The notes under the pieces: generated by a model
Database searches by the model: none
Told to the model about the DNA's origin: nothing
The model's input: the letters and a program-made list of their open reading frames with translations, nothing else
Made by a program: the position numbers and the translations under genes
In this document: piece by piece, positions 1 through 10,175 of the stretch
Position numbering within the stretch: the stretch's first letter is position 1
Layout: the number at the start of each line of letters is the position of its first letter
NCBI RefSeq assembly: GCF_009792355.1
Contig: NZ_CP047045.1
Location: 1,452,501-1,516,500, forward strand
Length of the DNA stretch: 64,000 nt
Direction: 5' to 3'
Source of the DNA: Terricaulis silvestris
GTDB taxonomy: Bacteria > Pseudomonadota > Alphaproteobacteria > Caulobacterales > Aquidulcibacteraceae

Positions 1-1578
<1,578 letters not shown>

Positions 1579-1689
1579 CGGTCATTGTTCATGCACGGCG
1601 ACGATTGCGTCGCCCGACCACGATAAAATTTGAACGCAACAGACGATGTCTTCTCTTGTCTTGTACAAGAGCTTTCGCGCGGGTCTTGC

Positions 1690-1808
1690 CGACCTGGCGG
1701 CTATGCCGGGGGGTCCCCACCTGATCCCATCCCGAACTCAGTCGTTAAGTCCCCCAGGGCCGATGGTACTACGTCTTAAGGCGTGGGAGAGTAGGTCGCT
1801 GCCGGGTC
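1690..1808 (+). rRNA. rrf: 5S ribosomal RNA
   Basis: Contains the conserved 5S blocks CCCGAACTCAGTCGTTAAG and GTGGGAGAGTAGGTCGCTGCC. The ends were set by helix I: GACCTGGC at 1691-1698 pairs with GCCGGGTC at 1801-1808 over eight base pairs, one of them G-U. The length of about 119 nt is normal. It lies about 110 nt after the 23S gene in the same transcript. Confidence 0.96.
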
Positions 1809-1881
1809 TGCTGGATCCGTGTGAAAATCGAAAAATCCTTAGAACCCTCAATCACAATGTAACGGCCTCGGCCGTCTTAAG

Positions 1882-1910
1882 CGGCCGCCATAAAAAGCGG
1901 CCGTTTGTGT
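1882..1910 (+). terminator. hairpin after 5S rRNA
   Basis: CGGCCGC (1882-1888) and GCGGCCG (1897-1903) form a seven-base-pair stem with an A-rich loop, followed by TTTGTGTT. An alternative longer pairing uses AACGGCC at 1861-1867 with GGCCGTT at 1899-1905. The hairpin lies between 5S and tRNA-fMet, so it may be a partial terminator or a processing site within the rRNA transcript. Confidence 0.5.
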
Positions 1911-1929
1911 TAGAAGAACTGAAGTTTGC

Positions 1930-2006
<77 letters not shown>

Positions 2007-2012
2007 AACACG

Positions 2013-2045
2013 ACGGCCCCGCTGGCGACGGCGGGGCCGTTGTCG
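2013..2045 (+). terminator. terminator of the rRNA operon
   Basis: ACGGCCCCGC (2013-2022) and GCGGGGCCGT (2031-2040) form a perfect ten-base-pair stem with an eight-base loop, followed by TGTCGT. It sits directly after tRNA-fMet and ahead of the glycosyltransferase gene, so it is the likely end of the rRNA transcript, although the U-tract is poor. Confidence 0.7.
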
Positions 2046-2061
2046 TACAATCGGAGCGCGC

Positions 2062-3078
2062 ATGTTCGTGCTGCAGGCAGCGGTGGTGAAAGGTCGCGGC
2101 GGCATCGCAACAGCGGTCGCGCACTACGAGCGTATGTTTCGCGCCGTCGGCGTACGCTCCGCCGTTCTGTTTTCCGGTCCGTCGACCGACACGCTGCGCG
2201 AACAGGGCAACGATGTAATCGAAGCGCCGTCGCTGCTCACGTCGCCGCTCGCCGGCGTGCTGCCGCTACTGAGCGCGCTCCGCAGCGCCATAGAACAGCG
2301 CGCCGCCGGCGAAGACATCCTGGTCATCGTCCATAGCGATCTCACGCTGCCCGCGCTCAAGCGTCTCTTCCCGCGCGCACGTTTCGCGACGCCCTGCCAC
2401 TCCGACAAGTTCAAACACAAAGCCCGAACCGATCTCGTCATCACGCTGAACGACACGCAGCACGCGCTGGTGCAAGCCGGCTTGCCGAGCACCCGCGTTG
2501 CGCTCCTCGGCAACCCTTATGTTGCGTCAGAACCCGTACCGCTCGCTACAGGCGCTGCGCCCCGCTTTAATTTCGTCGCGCGCTTCACGCCGACCAAGGA
2601 CCCGCTGACGTTGCTCCGCGCCGCAGCACTTCTAAGCGCACGCACCGAAATTCGCTTCATCGGCGCAGGCGAGCTCGATGCCGAGCTGCGCGCGGCAGCG
2701 GCGAGCTCGGGCGTAAACGCCACCTTCCCTGGATGGCTCACAGCGCCGCTCGCTCACTTCCACCGCAACGACATCCTCGTCCTTCCATCGCAATGGGAAG
2801 GCCTGCCGTATCTCCTCCAAGAAGCGATGGATCACCGCGTCCCCATCATTGCCGCAGATAACCCCGGCAATCGCAAAGCCTTGGCCGATGGCGCCTACGG
2901 CGATTTGTTTCCGTTTGGCGACGCAAGCGCGCTCGCCGCCGCCATGCGCGCGGCCTTGGCCGATCTTGACGGCCTTCGGGCCAAAGCTGAGAAGGGCCGC
3001 GCGGCGCTCAGGCCCGCGTGCGGCGCCGAAGCGTTCTGGCGCAAACTCACGGCCGAGCTGGAAAAATCACACGCATGA
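2062..3078 (+). CDS. glycosyltransferase, GT4-like
   Basis: 338-aa GT-B type glycosyltransferase, probably transferring a sugar from a nucleotide-sugar donor to a surface glycan or lipid carrier at the inner membrane. The N-terminal half opens with a glycine-rich GRGGIATA segment as in GT4 enzymes. The C-terminal half carries the family signature QWEGLPYLLQEA near residues 244-255, whose two glutamates are eight apart as in the EX7E donor-binding motif. No signal peptide or membrane segment is visible. A GGAG box precedes the ATG. The stop overlaps the ATG of the next methyltransferase by four bases, so the two are co-translated. A decayed copy of its last ~35 codons lies downstream at about 3880-3992. 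Confidence 0.85.
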   Translation: MFVLQAAVVKGRGGIATAVAHYERMFRAVGVRSAVLFSGPSTDTLREQGNDVIEAPSLLTSPLAGVLPLLSALRSAIEQRAAGEDILVIVHSDLTLPALKRLFPRARFATPCHSDKFKHKARTDLVITLNDTQHALVQAGLPSTRVALLGNPYVASEPVPLATGAAPRFNFVARFTPTKDPLTLLRAAALLSARTEIRFIGAGELDAELRAAAASSGVNATFPGWLTAPLAHFHRNDILVLPSQWEGLPYLLQEAMDHRVPIIAADNPGNRKALADGAYGDLFPFGDASALAAAMRAALADLDGLRAKAEKGRAALRPACGAEAFWRKLTAELEKSHA

Positions 3079-3851
3079 TCGAGTGGCGTTCTCTTTCTTC
3101 CGATCCGACAAACCGTGCCGCCACCATGCGCATGGACGAATTTCTGCGCTCCATCACGCGCGTCGAACGCGTTACGCGCATGGATATGATCCTCGATTTC
3201 TGCCGTGGCCAGGATGTCCTGGACATCGGCGCCGGCGAGCATGACGTCGCCTTCTATTCGGAGGAGGGCTGGGAGCATGGCCGCATTGTGCGAGTCGCGA
3301 AGAAGGCCGTCGCCGTCGAGATCAATCCCGAACTCTGCGCGCACTACAAAGCCAAGGGCTTCGACTTCCGTTGCGTCGACGCCACCAGCGACGCCGATCT
3401 CGGCGAACGCTTCGATCGCGTATTCATCGGCGACGTGATCGAACACGTGAACGATCCTGTCGCGTTGCTCGCTTTCACAAAGCGCCATCTGAAACCGGAC
3501 GGCCGCATTCTGCTGACGACGCCGAACCCGTTCGCGCCGCGTTTCCGCCGCCACCGCAGCGAGCGCCACACGCGTTACGTCATGGCCAATCTCGAGCATA
3601 CGCGTTGGGTGTCGATCTCCAACATGCACGAACTTGCATGGCGCGCCGGTCTGCAACTTTCCGCCCTGCGCTGGCCGCTTCTGAAGAAGCCGAAGACAGG
3701 CCTCGCGCGCACATTGGCGCTTTTCGGCAAGGAATGTCTCCTGGCCATTGCGCCTATCGAAGACGTGTTCGTCGAATACGCTTTTGAGCTTGCGCAGCCC
3801 CGCGAAAGCCGCTCGCCGAAGGCGTCCGACGTCGCGAAGAGCGCTGCGTAG
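3075..3851 (+). CDS. class I SAM-dependent methyltransferase
   Basis: 258-aa Rossmann-fold methyltransferase. Motif I is DVLDIGAGEH near residues 47-56; an acidic strand end AVEINPE follows, and then the motif IV-like FDRVFIGDVIEHV and motif VI-like LKPDGRILLTTPNPF. This pattern is that of enzymes methylating sugars or small molecules; the partner is probably the product of the upstream glycosyltransferase. The start is the ATG at 3075, which overlaps the glycosyltransferase stop (ATGA); an in-frame ATG at 3018 lies inside that gene and is rejected. The C-terminal ~90 residues recur as a diverged fragment at about 4935-5269. Confidence 0.85.
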   Translation: MIEWRSLSSDPTNRAATMRMDEFLRSITRVERVTRMDMILDFCRGQDVLDIGAGEHDVAFYSEEGWEHGRIVRVAKKAVAVEINPELCAHYKAKGFDFRCVDATSDADLGERFDRVFIGDVIEHVNDPVALLAFTKRHLKPDGRILLTTPNPFAPRFRRHRSERHTRYVMANLEHTRWVSISNMHELAWRAGLQLSALRWPLLKKPKTGLARTLALFGKECLLAIAPIEDVFVEYAFELAQPRESRSPKASDVAKSAA

Positions 3852-3879
3852 GCCAAGTTTCGTCCTCACAAGCCCATTG

Positions 3880-3992
3880 ACCGCCGGTTTGCGCGCCAAG
3901 GCGGAGAGGGCCGCGCGGCCTTGACCGCAACGTATGGCGCGACAGCGTTTTGGAGCCGTCCGCAACGCGAGTTGCATGAGTGCGCGACATAG
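3880..3992 (+). pseudogene. remnant of a second glycosyltransferase copy (3' end)
   Basis: This stretch aligns with the last codons of the glycosyltransferase at 2062-3078. The decoded pieces LRAKAE and GRAALTATYGATAFW match LRAKAE and GRAALRPACGAEAFW of the intact gene. One A is missing where the intact gene has GAGAAGGG and this copy has GAGAGGG, so the two pieces are in different frames. The match continues to about WSRPQREL before a stop at 3990-3992. It is therefore the tail of a duplicated and decayed glycosyltransferase gene. The ATGA at 3976 sits where the second methyltransferase start would be expected. Confidence 0.7.
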
Positions 3993-4932
3993 TCTGCTTC
4001 GCGTCGTAAGAAGCCCAAATGGCATCCCAGGTCTTCGCCTGGGTGGAGGTCGCTGCGTGGGTGTCAGCAAAGAGGCTCTGGGTCTGTTGGGTTTGGCGCG
4101 CGTAAGCGGCGCCGATTTTTCACGCGTGATCACGATTGGGCGCCAGAGGCTCGACGTGGAGATGCCTTTCGTCGAACAGTTTTTTCGCGATCGCGGGCGC
4201 GGTGATTTGGCAACCCAGCTAGCGGGGACGCCGGGCGACGGTTATTGCGAGTCGCTCTTGAAGATTGCTTTCGGCGCTGGCGTCATACAATCCATTGATG
4301 CGTCGGACTATGAGCATGCCGACATCATTCATGACATGAATACACCGATCACAATCCCTGAACGCTACTCGCTTGTTGCTGACTTCGGCACGATTGAGCA
4401 CGTATTCAACGTGCCTGTGGCGCTGGACAATGTTGCGATGCTTGCACGCCCTGGCGCCTTCATCTTGCACATGCTCCCGAGCAACAATTTTGTAGGCCAT
4501 GGCTTCTATCAATTTTCACCCGAGCTCTTCTTCCAAGTTTATGCAGCTGAGCGCGGCTTCGACGGAACTCGCGTGTTCGTCGCGCCTGGAGGCACGCCTG
4601 ATTTGTGGTACGAAGTGCGCTCGCCGAAGGAACTGGGAAGACGTGTCGATATCACCAGCCGAGATCAACTACACGTCATGGTGCTGACGAGGAAGATCGG
4701 CGAATCTGTTTCACTCACCCAAAGGCCGGTACAACAGTCGGATTACGTTGAAACCTGGAACAAAGGTGCTTCCAAAGCCAAGGTGAAACGTTTGCGTAGC
4801 GGCTTTGAGCGCCACGTGCGAGATGCGTTCAGCGGCGTGCGCCAGCAACGCAAAGTCGATCGCAAAGACTTAAGGCGCTCACGTGGAGACTTGGTCCCCC
4901 GTCCATTGCGCAACCTCGTGCCAAACTTCTAA
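3976..4932 (+). CDS. methyltransferase-like protein inserted in the duplicated unit
   Basis: 318-aa protein resembling the class I methyltransferases common in polysaccharide clusters. A VITIGRQRLDV segment lies near residue 50; the block SLVADFGTIEHVFNVPVALDN resembles the D/E-G-(T/V)-EHV region of SAM enzymes and is followed by a LARPGAFILHMLPSNN segment and GHGFYQFSPELFF. A clear GxGxG motif is not visible, so activity is unproven. ATG 3976 is preferred over ATG 3934, which lies in the glycosyltransferase remnant. The gene is unrelated in sequence to the methyltransferase at 3075 yet sits between remnants of a second copy of that gene pair, and its stop lies within about three bases of the resumed homology. 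Confidence 0.65.
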   Translation: MSARHSLLRVVRSPNGIPGLRLGGGRCVGVSKEALGLLGLARVSGADFSRVITIGRQRLDVEMPFVEQFFRDRGRGDLATQLAGTPGDGYCESLLKIAFGAGVIQSIDASDYEHADIIHDMNTPITIPERYSLVADFGTIEHVFNVPVALDNVAMLARPGAFILHMLPSNNFVGHGFYQFSPELFFQVYAAERGFDGTRVFVAPGGTPDLWYEVRSPKELGRRVDITSRDQLHVMVLTRKIGESVSLTQRPVQQSDYVETWNKGASKAKVKRLRSGFERHVRDAFSGVRQQRKVDRKDLRRSRGDLVPRPLRNLVPNF

Positions 4933-4934
4933 TC

Positions 4935-5269
4935 GCGAGCTTCAGCTCACAACACGCTCGTTCGCGTTCATCGCCGAGGCGGATTATGTCATGGCCAATC
5001 TCGAGCACGCGCGCTGGCTCTCGATGTCGACGATGCATGAACTAGTGTGGCGCGCGGGCCTTGAGATGACGGCGCTGCGTTGGCCTCTGATGAAAAAGCC
5101 GAAGACGGGCCTCTCGCGCGATGTCGCGTTATTGGCGAAGAAGGCGCATCTCGCCATCGCGCCTCTCGAAGAAGTGTTCAGCGAATACGCTTTTGAGCTT
5201 GCGAACCGCACTGAAAGCCGCTCGCCTACGCAGGTCGGGACGGAACGGGCGTCTGCGCAAACCAGCTAA
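4935..5269 (+). pseudogene. C-terminal remnant of a second methyltransferase copy
   Basis: The translation from about 4935 to 5269 matches the C-terminal third of the methyltransferase at 3075-3851. MANLEHARW versus MANLEHTRW, LRWPLMKKPKTGL versus LRWPLLKKPKTGL and EYAFELAN versus EYAFELAQ are examples; roughly 70 percent of the aligned residues from MANLEH onward are identical by my count. The SAM-binding N-terminal two thirds are absent, so it cannot be an active enzyme. An ATG at 4991 could still give a ~92-residue peptide. No gene is seen between it and the histidine kinase start. Confidence 0.7.
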
Positions 5270-5403
5270 GAAACCGCGACGAACCGACGTGTGTGTACGA
5301 CGAACGGCGTGAGCTGCATTGGGTCATTCCAAGCACATGCGCTAAGTCGTTAGGCTGGCGCTGGATGACACGACAGGCAGATGGGGACGAGCGTGCGGTG
5401 AGC

Positions 5404-6501
5404 ATGGCGAGGGATCTCCTCGACCATCCCGCATGGACGCGCTGGGGCGCGCACGTTGCGTTTTGGTTGGTCTATCTCGCCGTCCGCACCGCCGCCGCCG
5501 CCGCGGACCCGCCAGATGATGTCACAGACTTCCCGTATCTGCTGAATCGTGTGCTCGTGGTGGCGAGCTATTTTGTGCTCACGGGCGTGTTGCTGGCGTT
5601 GATCGCCGGCCCGCGGGCGAGCCGCTCCAACTGGGCGCGCAATCTAGCGCTGGTGCTGGGCGCGCTCGCGGTTGCACCGATCACGCAATGGAGCGAGCAG
5701 GCCTGGCCACTCGCGCTCGCTGGTTTCTCACCAGAGCCGTATCCTTTCGTGATCTACCTCTTCCAGTTCGGCTGGGCCTTGCCGCTGTGGGGGCTGACGC
5801 AAGCGCTGCTCGGCTACCACTTCGAGACCATGGCGCAGGCGCGCGCCGTCTCTCGTGCGCAAGCGTTGGCGTACGATGCGCAGCTCAAGATGCTGCACTA
5901 TCAGATCAATCCCCATTTTCTGTTCAACACGCTGAACGCGATCTCGACGCTGGTGCTGGAGAAACGCAACGAGCAGGCCGAGAACATGATTCTCAGGCTC
6001 GCGGGTTTCTTACGGTATTCGCTCGATCGCCAGCCAACCGAACTCGCAGCACTCGCCGCTGAGCTGGAAGCGCAACGCAAGTATCTGGAAATTGAACGCA
6101 CCCGCTTTGACGATAAGCTCAAGGTCAATTTCAACATCGAGCCGGGGCTCGAGACCGCGCGGCTGCCGAGCCTCATCCTGCAGCCTATCCTCGAGAACGC
6201 GATCAAGTACGCTATCACGCCGCGCGTCGAAGGCGGCAGCATCGACGTGTCGGCGCGGCGCGACGGCGAGTTGCTGCGCATCTGTATCGAAGACGACGGG
6301 CCAGGCTTGCCGCCCAACGGTGACGTGCGCGCGCGGCGCGGCGTTGGCCTCGCCAACGCACGCGAGCGGCTTGAACTGATCTACGGCGAACGCGCGGGCC
6401 TAACCGCGCGCAATCGCGACCCCAACGGGTGTCGCGTGGATATATGGCTACCATTGGAGGAAGACCGTGTCGGCAGAACCCCTGCGCCTGCTCTTAGCTG
6501 A
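5404..6501 (+). CDS. sensor histidine kinase, LytS/YpdA type
   Basis: About 365 residues. Four hydrophobic segments fill residues ~15-140, forming a membrane sensor without a large external domain. The kinase core begins with LHYQINPHFLFNTLNA (phospho-acceptor histidine near 165), the hallmark of the His_kinase family paired with LytTR regulators. The N-box is LILQPILENAIKYA near 256-269 and the G-box DDGPGLP near 297. It presumably autophosphorylates and passes phosphate to the regulator whose GTG start overlaps its end by 35 bases. Earlier in-frame ATGs exist at 5293 and 5365; ATG 5404 was chosen because it starts just before the first hydrophobic segment. The signal sensed is unknown. Confidence 0.85.
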   Translation: MARDLLDHPAWTRWGAHVAFWLVYLAVRTAAAAADPPDDVTDFPYLLNRVLVVASYFVLTGVLLALIAGPRASRSNWARNLALVLGALAVAPITQWSEQAWPLALAGFSPEPYPFVIYLFQFGWALPLWGLTQALLGYHFETMAQARAVSRAQALAYDAQLKMLHYQINPHFLFNTLNAISTLVLEKRNEQAENMILRLAGFLRYSLDRQPTELAALAAELEAQRKYLEIERTRFDDKLKVNFNIEPGLETARLPSLILQPILENAIKYAITPRVEGGSIDVSARRDGELLRICIEDDGPGLPPNGDVRARRGVGLANARERLELIYGERAGLTARNRDPNGCRVDIWLPLEEDRVGRTPAPALS

Positions 6502-7261
6502 CGACGAACCGTTAGCGCTGCGCCGCATCAAGCTGGCGTTGCAAGATATACCGGACGTCGAAGTCGTCGGCTCGGCGAGCGATGGCGCGCAAGCGATCAC
6601 GTTCATGCGCGATCTACGCCCCGACGTCGTGCTGCTGGACATCAAGATGCCCCTGGCCGACGGCTTCGAAGTCGCGAATGCCGTCGAGGATTCTGGTGGT
6701 CCCGCCGTGATCTTCGTGTCTGCGTTCGAATCCTACGCAGTCCGCGCGTTCCAAACCTCTGCGGTCGACTATCTCGTCAAACCGGTGGAATTCGAACGTC
6801 TCGCCTCAGCACTCGATCGCGCGCGCGAACGTCTCGCCTCGAAGGACGCCGGCCGGCGCGCCGAAGAACTGCAAGCCGTGCTCGAAGCGCTGAAGAAGGA
6901 GTCTGACGAGCGCGAGGGCCCGCGTTACGAAAAAGAATTCTGGATCCGCGATCGCGGTCGCTTCTTGCGCGTTCCAGTTGCGGACGTCGAACGCATCGAA
7001 GCCGAGCGCGACTACGTGCGACTTTACTGGGAAGGGCGCACGCTTCTGCATCGGGAAACCATGTCTCACCTCGAAGAAAAGCTCGATCCCAACATGATGC
7101 TGCGCGTTCACCGCTCGGCGTTCGTGAACTGGAAGCGCCTCAAGTCCGTGCGGCGCGACGCCAATGGGCGGCTTATGGCCGTGCTCGAAAGCGGTGACGA
7201 AGTGCCGGTGAGCCGCGCCTACGCCCAGCGCGTGATGCAGGAAATGAAGGCCCGCAGCTAA
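6467..7261 (+). CDS. response regulator with LytTR DNA-binding domain
   Basis: 264 aa. The receiver domain (residues ~5-120) has the acidic pair DDE near 10-13, the phospho-accepting Asp in VVLLDIKMP near 58 and the conserved lysine in YLVKPVEF. The C-terminal ~100 residues form a LytTR domain, with IEAERDYVRLYW, RETMSHLEEKL and the RVHRSAFVN block typical of AlgR/LytR regulators. It is the cognate partner of the overlapping histidine kinase. Start codon is GTG. After the gene, AGACGAGA and TCTCGTCT at 7309-7327 form a perfect eight-base-pair hairpin that may end the transcript, although no T-run follows. Confidence 0.9.
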   Translation: MSAEPLRLLLADDEPLALRRIKLALQDIPDVEVVGSASDGAQAITFMRDLRPDVVLLDIKMPLADGFEVANAVEDSGGPAVIFVSAFESYAVRAFQTSAVDYLVKPVEFERLASALDRARERLASKDAGRRAEELQAVLEALKKESDEREGPRYEKEFWIRDRGRFLRVPVADVERIEAERDYVRLYWEGRTLLHRETMSHLEEKLDPNMMLRVHRSAFVNWKRLKSVRRDANGRLMAVLESGDEVPVSRAYAQRVMQEMKARS

Positions 7262-7407
7262 AGAAAAGGCGGGCGGCCGAAGCCGCGCCGCCAAGGTAGG
7301 CATAAGGCAGACGAGACAATCTCGTCTCCCTAGTTGGATGCCGGCCAATGCGGTTTCGGATGCAGAGGCGCTGAGAGCCCGCTAGAAGAACGCCCGGAGG
7401 CGTTCGA

Positions 7408-8082
7408 ATGCGCGACAAGACCATCGTCATCACCGGCGCGTTTGGCGTGCTGGGCCGTGCCGCGGCCGATCTGGCCGCGCAGCAAGGAGCGCGGGTGGCA
7501 ATGCTTGATGTGAAGGTCAGCGCGCAAAGCGTCACCGCGCCGGACCTGGCGATCGCTGTGGACCTGACGGACCTCAAGGCCACGACGCGTGCTATGCAGT
7601 CGGTCCGCGCGGCGACGGGCGCCATCGACGCCTTGCTCAACATTGCCGGCGGCTTCGCTTGGGAAACCGTGAGCGACGGCGACGTCGCCACCTGGGAGCG
7701 CATGTTCGCGCTCAATCTCAAAACAGCGCTGACGGCGAGCAAAGCCGCGCTGCCGCATCTGATCGAAGCGCGTGGCGCCATCGTCAATGTCGGCGCTGCA
7801 AGCGCGCTCAAAGCCGAAGCGGGCGTCGGCGCTTACACGGCATCGAAGCAGGGCGTGATGAAGCTCACCGAAAGCCTCGCCGCTGAACTCAAAGGCCAAG
7901 TGCGCGTCAACGCGGTGCTGCCGTCGATCCTCGACACGCCGCAGAACCGCACCGACATGCCCATGGCTGACCCAGCCAAATGGGTGCAGCCCGCCGAGTT
8001 GGCCCACGTCATGCTCTTCCTCGCATCAGACGAAGCCAGCGCCGTCACCGGCGCGCTCGTTCCGGTGACCGGCCGCGTCTAG
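7408..8082 (+). CDS. SDR family NAD(P)-dependent oxidoreductase
   Basis: 224-aa classical short-chain dehydrogenase/reductase. The cofactor motif is TGAFGVLG near residues 9-16, an NIAGG block (the NAG equivalent) lies near 79-83, and the catalytic YTASK near 143-147. The length is slightly below the 240-260 usual for the family. The substrate cannot be told from the sequence. A GGAGG box lies in CCCGGAGGCGTTCGAATG. It lies 51 bp upstream of dusA on the same strand, but the link is probably only positional. Confidence 0.85.
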   Translation: MRDKTIVITGAFGVLGRAAADLAAQQGARVAMLDVKVSAQSVTAPDLAIAVDLTDLKATTRAMQSVRAATGAIDALLNIAGGFAWETVSDGDVATWERMFALNLKTALTASKAALPHLIEARGAIVNVGAASALKAEAGVGAYTASKQGVMKLTESLAAELKGQVRVNAVLPSILDTPQNRTDMPMADPAKWVQPAELAHVMLFLASDEASAVTGALVPVTGRV

Positions 8083-8133
8083 CTGGCGTCATGGCTTGAC
8101 CCAAACGCGCGGCTGCCCGAAGCAGCGCCACAG

Positions 8134-9126
8134 ATGAAGCAGCTCGACCGCCGATTTTCCATCGCCCCCATGATGGACTGGACCGACCGGCATTGCCGGG
8201 CGTTCCATCGCGCGTTGACAAAGCACGCACTGCTCTACACCGAAATGCTGACGGCGGACGCCATCATCCACGGCGATCGCGAACGGTTGCTCGGCTTCGA
8301 CGACGTCGAGCATCCCGTCGCGCTTCAGCTTGGCGGCAGCGATCCCGCGAAGATGGCCGAAGCCGCGCGCATCGGCGCGGCGTTCGGCTACGACGAGATC
8401 AATCTCAATATCGGCTGCCCGTCTGACCGCGTGCAGGCCGGACGCTTCGGCGCATGTTTGATGCGCGAGCCGGCGCTGGTGGCGGCGCTCTGGAGTGCGG
8501 CGCAAGAGGCGGCGCCGAACATCCCAGTCACGATCAAGTCGCGCATCGGCGTCGATGACCAAGAGCCACGCGATGCGCTTTACGAACTGGTCGATACTTC
8601 AGCGCGCGCGGGATGCAGCACCTTCGTCGTGCATGCGCGCAAGGCCTGGCTCGACGGGTTGTCGCCGAAAGAAAACCGTGACGTGCCGCCGCTGGATTAC
8701 GAACTTGTCCGCCAGCTGAAGCGTGATCGTCCTGACCTTGAGATCATCCTCAATGGCGGCCTCAAAGACCTCGATCACGCGCTCGCCGAACAGCACGGCG
8801 TCGATGGCGTCATGCTCGGCCGCGCGGCTTATCAGCAGCCGGCGACCTTGCTCGACGTCGATGAGCGTGTGTTCGCCACCGCCGCGCCGTCGTGCACGCG
8901 CGAAGAGGCCGCGTTTGCGTATCTGCCGTACATCGAAACGAAGCTCGCGGAAGGCGTAGCCTTGCACGCGATGACCCGGCACATGCTCGGCCTGTTCAAT
9001 GCGCGGCCCGGCGGCCGGATTTGGCGTCGCGTGCTCTCCGAGCGCGGCGTGCGCCGTGGCGCGGGTGTCGAGGTTGTGCGCGCGGCGTTCGATGAAATGA
9101 ACCAAGCCGCTGCGCTCGCGGCATGA
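8134..9126 (+). CDS. dusA: tRNA-dihydrouridine(20/20a) synthase DusA
   Basis: 330-aa flavin enzyme that reduces uridines in the tRNA D-loop using NADPH. It begins with RFSIAPMMDWTDRHCR, the DusA form of the N-terminal signature, and has NIGCPSDRVQ near residue 95 with the catalytic cysteine. An SRIGVDD strand follows, then GVMLGRAAYQQP near the FMN phosphate site. Length and motifs agree with DusA rather than DusB or DusC. Its last codons overlap the ATG of the next gene by four bases (ATGA). Confidence 0.95.
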   Translation: MKQLDRRFSIAPMMDWTDRHCRAFHRALTKHALLYTEMLTADAIIHGDRERLLGFDDVEHPVALQLGGSDPAKMAEAARIGAAFGYDEINLNIGCPSDRVQAGRFGACLMREPALVAALWSAAQEAAPNIPVTIKSRIGVDDQEPRDALYELVDTSARAGCSTFVVHARKAWLDGLSPKENRDVPPLDYELVRQLKRDRPDLEIILNGGLKDLDHALAEQHGVDGVMLGRAAYQQPATLLDVDERVFATAAPSCTREEAAFAYLPYIETKLAEGVALHAMTRHMLGLFNARPGGRIWRRVLSERGVRRGAGVEVVRAAFDEMNQAAALAA

Positions 9127-9938
9127 GCGCCGAACTCGTCTGGTTCGCCGCCGGCCTGATCGGTGCGGGCCTTCTAGCGGGATTTGTCGGCGGTCTTTTC
9201 GGAATCGGCGGTGGCGTTGTCGTCGTTCCCGCTCTTTATTTCGTGCTCACCGCGCTTGGTGTGCCCGAAGATATTCGCATGCATGTGGCCGTCGGCACTT
9301 CGCTCTCAACCATCATCTCGACATCATGGCGATCGCTCGCCGCGCACACAAAGGCCGGCGCAGTCGACTACGACATCCTGAAAGCCTGGGCGCCGTGGAT
9401 CACCGTCGGCGCGTTGCTCGGCGCGGTTGCCGCGGGGTTCGCATCAACGGAGGTGTTGCTCATCGTGTTCGGCGCGGGACTGTTGCTGATCGCGGCGCAG
9501 ATGGGCTTGGGCACGCCGGATTGGCGCGTCGCGCAAGCCATGCCCACCGGCGCGCCGCGCGCAGCCCTTGGCGGCGGCATCGGTTTCTTCTCAGCGATGA
9601 TGGGGATTGGCGGTGGCGCGTTCGGGGTCACGTTGATGACGCTGTGCGGTCGGCCGATCCATCGCGCGGTAGCGACGGCGTCCGGCTTTGGCGCCGCGAT
9701 CGCGCTGCCGGCCACGCTTGGCTACGTGGTGGCCGGGTGGGGTCGCGAAGGCTTGCCGCCGTATTCGCTGGGCTTCGTTAGCGTGCCCGGCTTACTCGCG
9801 TTGGCGGCGCTGACCGCGATCACCGCGCCGGTTGGCGCGCGGCTTTCGCATCGCCTGCCTCAGCTCACTTTGAAGCGCGCTTTCGCCGGGCTGCTGGCCC
9901 TTGTCGCGCTCAACATGCTGCGCGAGGCGCTCAGCTGA
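9123..9938 (+). CDS. TauE/SafE family membrane transporter
   Basis: 271-aa integral membrane protein with about eight hydrophobic helices. It has the family's two glycine-rich repeats: GGLFGIGGGVVVVPAL near residues 24-39, and MMGIGGGAFGVTLM in the second half. Family members export sulfite, sulfoacetate or other organic anions across the inner membrane; the substrate here is not determined. It is translationally coupled to dusA by a four-base overlap and converges with the DUF1289 gene, with eight bases shared. Confidence 0.85.
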   Translation: MSAELVWFAAGLIGAGLLAGFVGGLFGIGGGVVVVPALYFVLTALGVPEDIRMHVAVGTSLSTIISTSWRSLAAHTKAGAVDYDILKAWAPWITVGALLGAVAAGFASTEVLLIVFGAGLLLIAAQMGLGTPDWRVAQAMPTGAPRAALGGGIGFFSAMMGIGGGAFGVTLMTLCGRPIHRAVATASGFGAAIALPATLGYVVAGWGREGLPPYSLGFVSVPGLLALAALTAITAPVGARLSHRLPQLTLKRAFAGLLALVALNMLREALS

Positions 9939-10119
9939 CCGGTGGCGCCGCGGCCAAACGCTGCGGCAGCTCTTCCATGATGGTCCTCCGCTGGGCTTCA
10001 TCCATCCCGCCCCAGCCAGCGATCTCCGCCAGCGTGCGCCCACAGCCGATGCAAAGCCCGGTCGCGCCGCTGACGGCGCAGAGCTTGATGCAAGGGGTGG
10101 AGACGATCGGCCGATCCAT
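9931..10119 (-). CDS. DUF1289 domain protein
   Basis: 62-aa small cytoplasmic protein with the four-cysteine pattern of DUF1289: TPCIKLC, then GLCIGCGRTLAEIAGW. The cysteines probably bind a metal ion, and the family function is unknown. Its 3' end overlaps the end of the TauE/SafE gene on the other strand. The length is typical of the family, which is widespread in proteobacteria. Confidence 0.85.
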   Translation of the reverse strand: MDRPIVSTPCIKLCAVSGATGLCIGCGRTLAEIAGWGGMDEAQRRTIMEELPQRLAAAPPVS

Positions 10120-10175
10120 GTCGAAGAGCTAAGACGCTGAATTCGTGAGAGCAATCGCCTCAGTAGAATCCGTAT

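Noticed and set aside
2895-4133. 412-codon open frame on the minus strand across the glycosyltransferase-methyltransferase region
   Set aside because: It is antisense to the intact methyltransferase and crosses the duplicated remnants. Its Arg/Ala-rich translation shows no domain, which is typical of shadow frames in GC-rich DNA.
7338-7407. Possible riboswitch (GCTGAGAGC block) before the SDR gene
   Set aside because: Only a fragment resembling the TPP-riboswitch core is present. The second conserved half and the closing helix are missing, and the downstream gene is not a thiamine gene.
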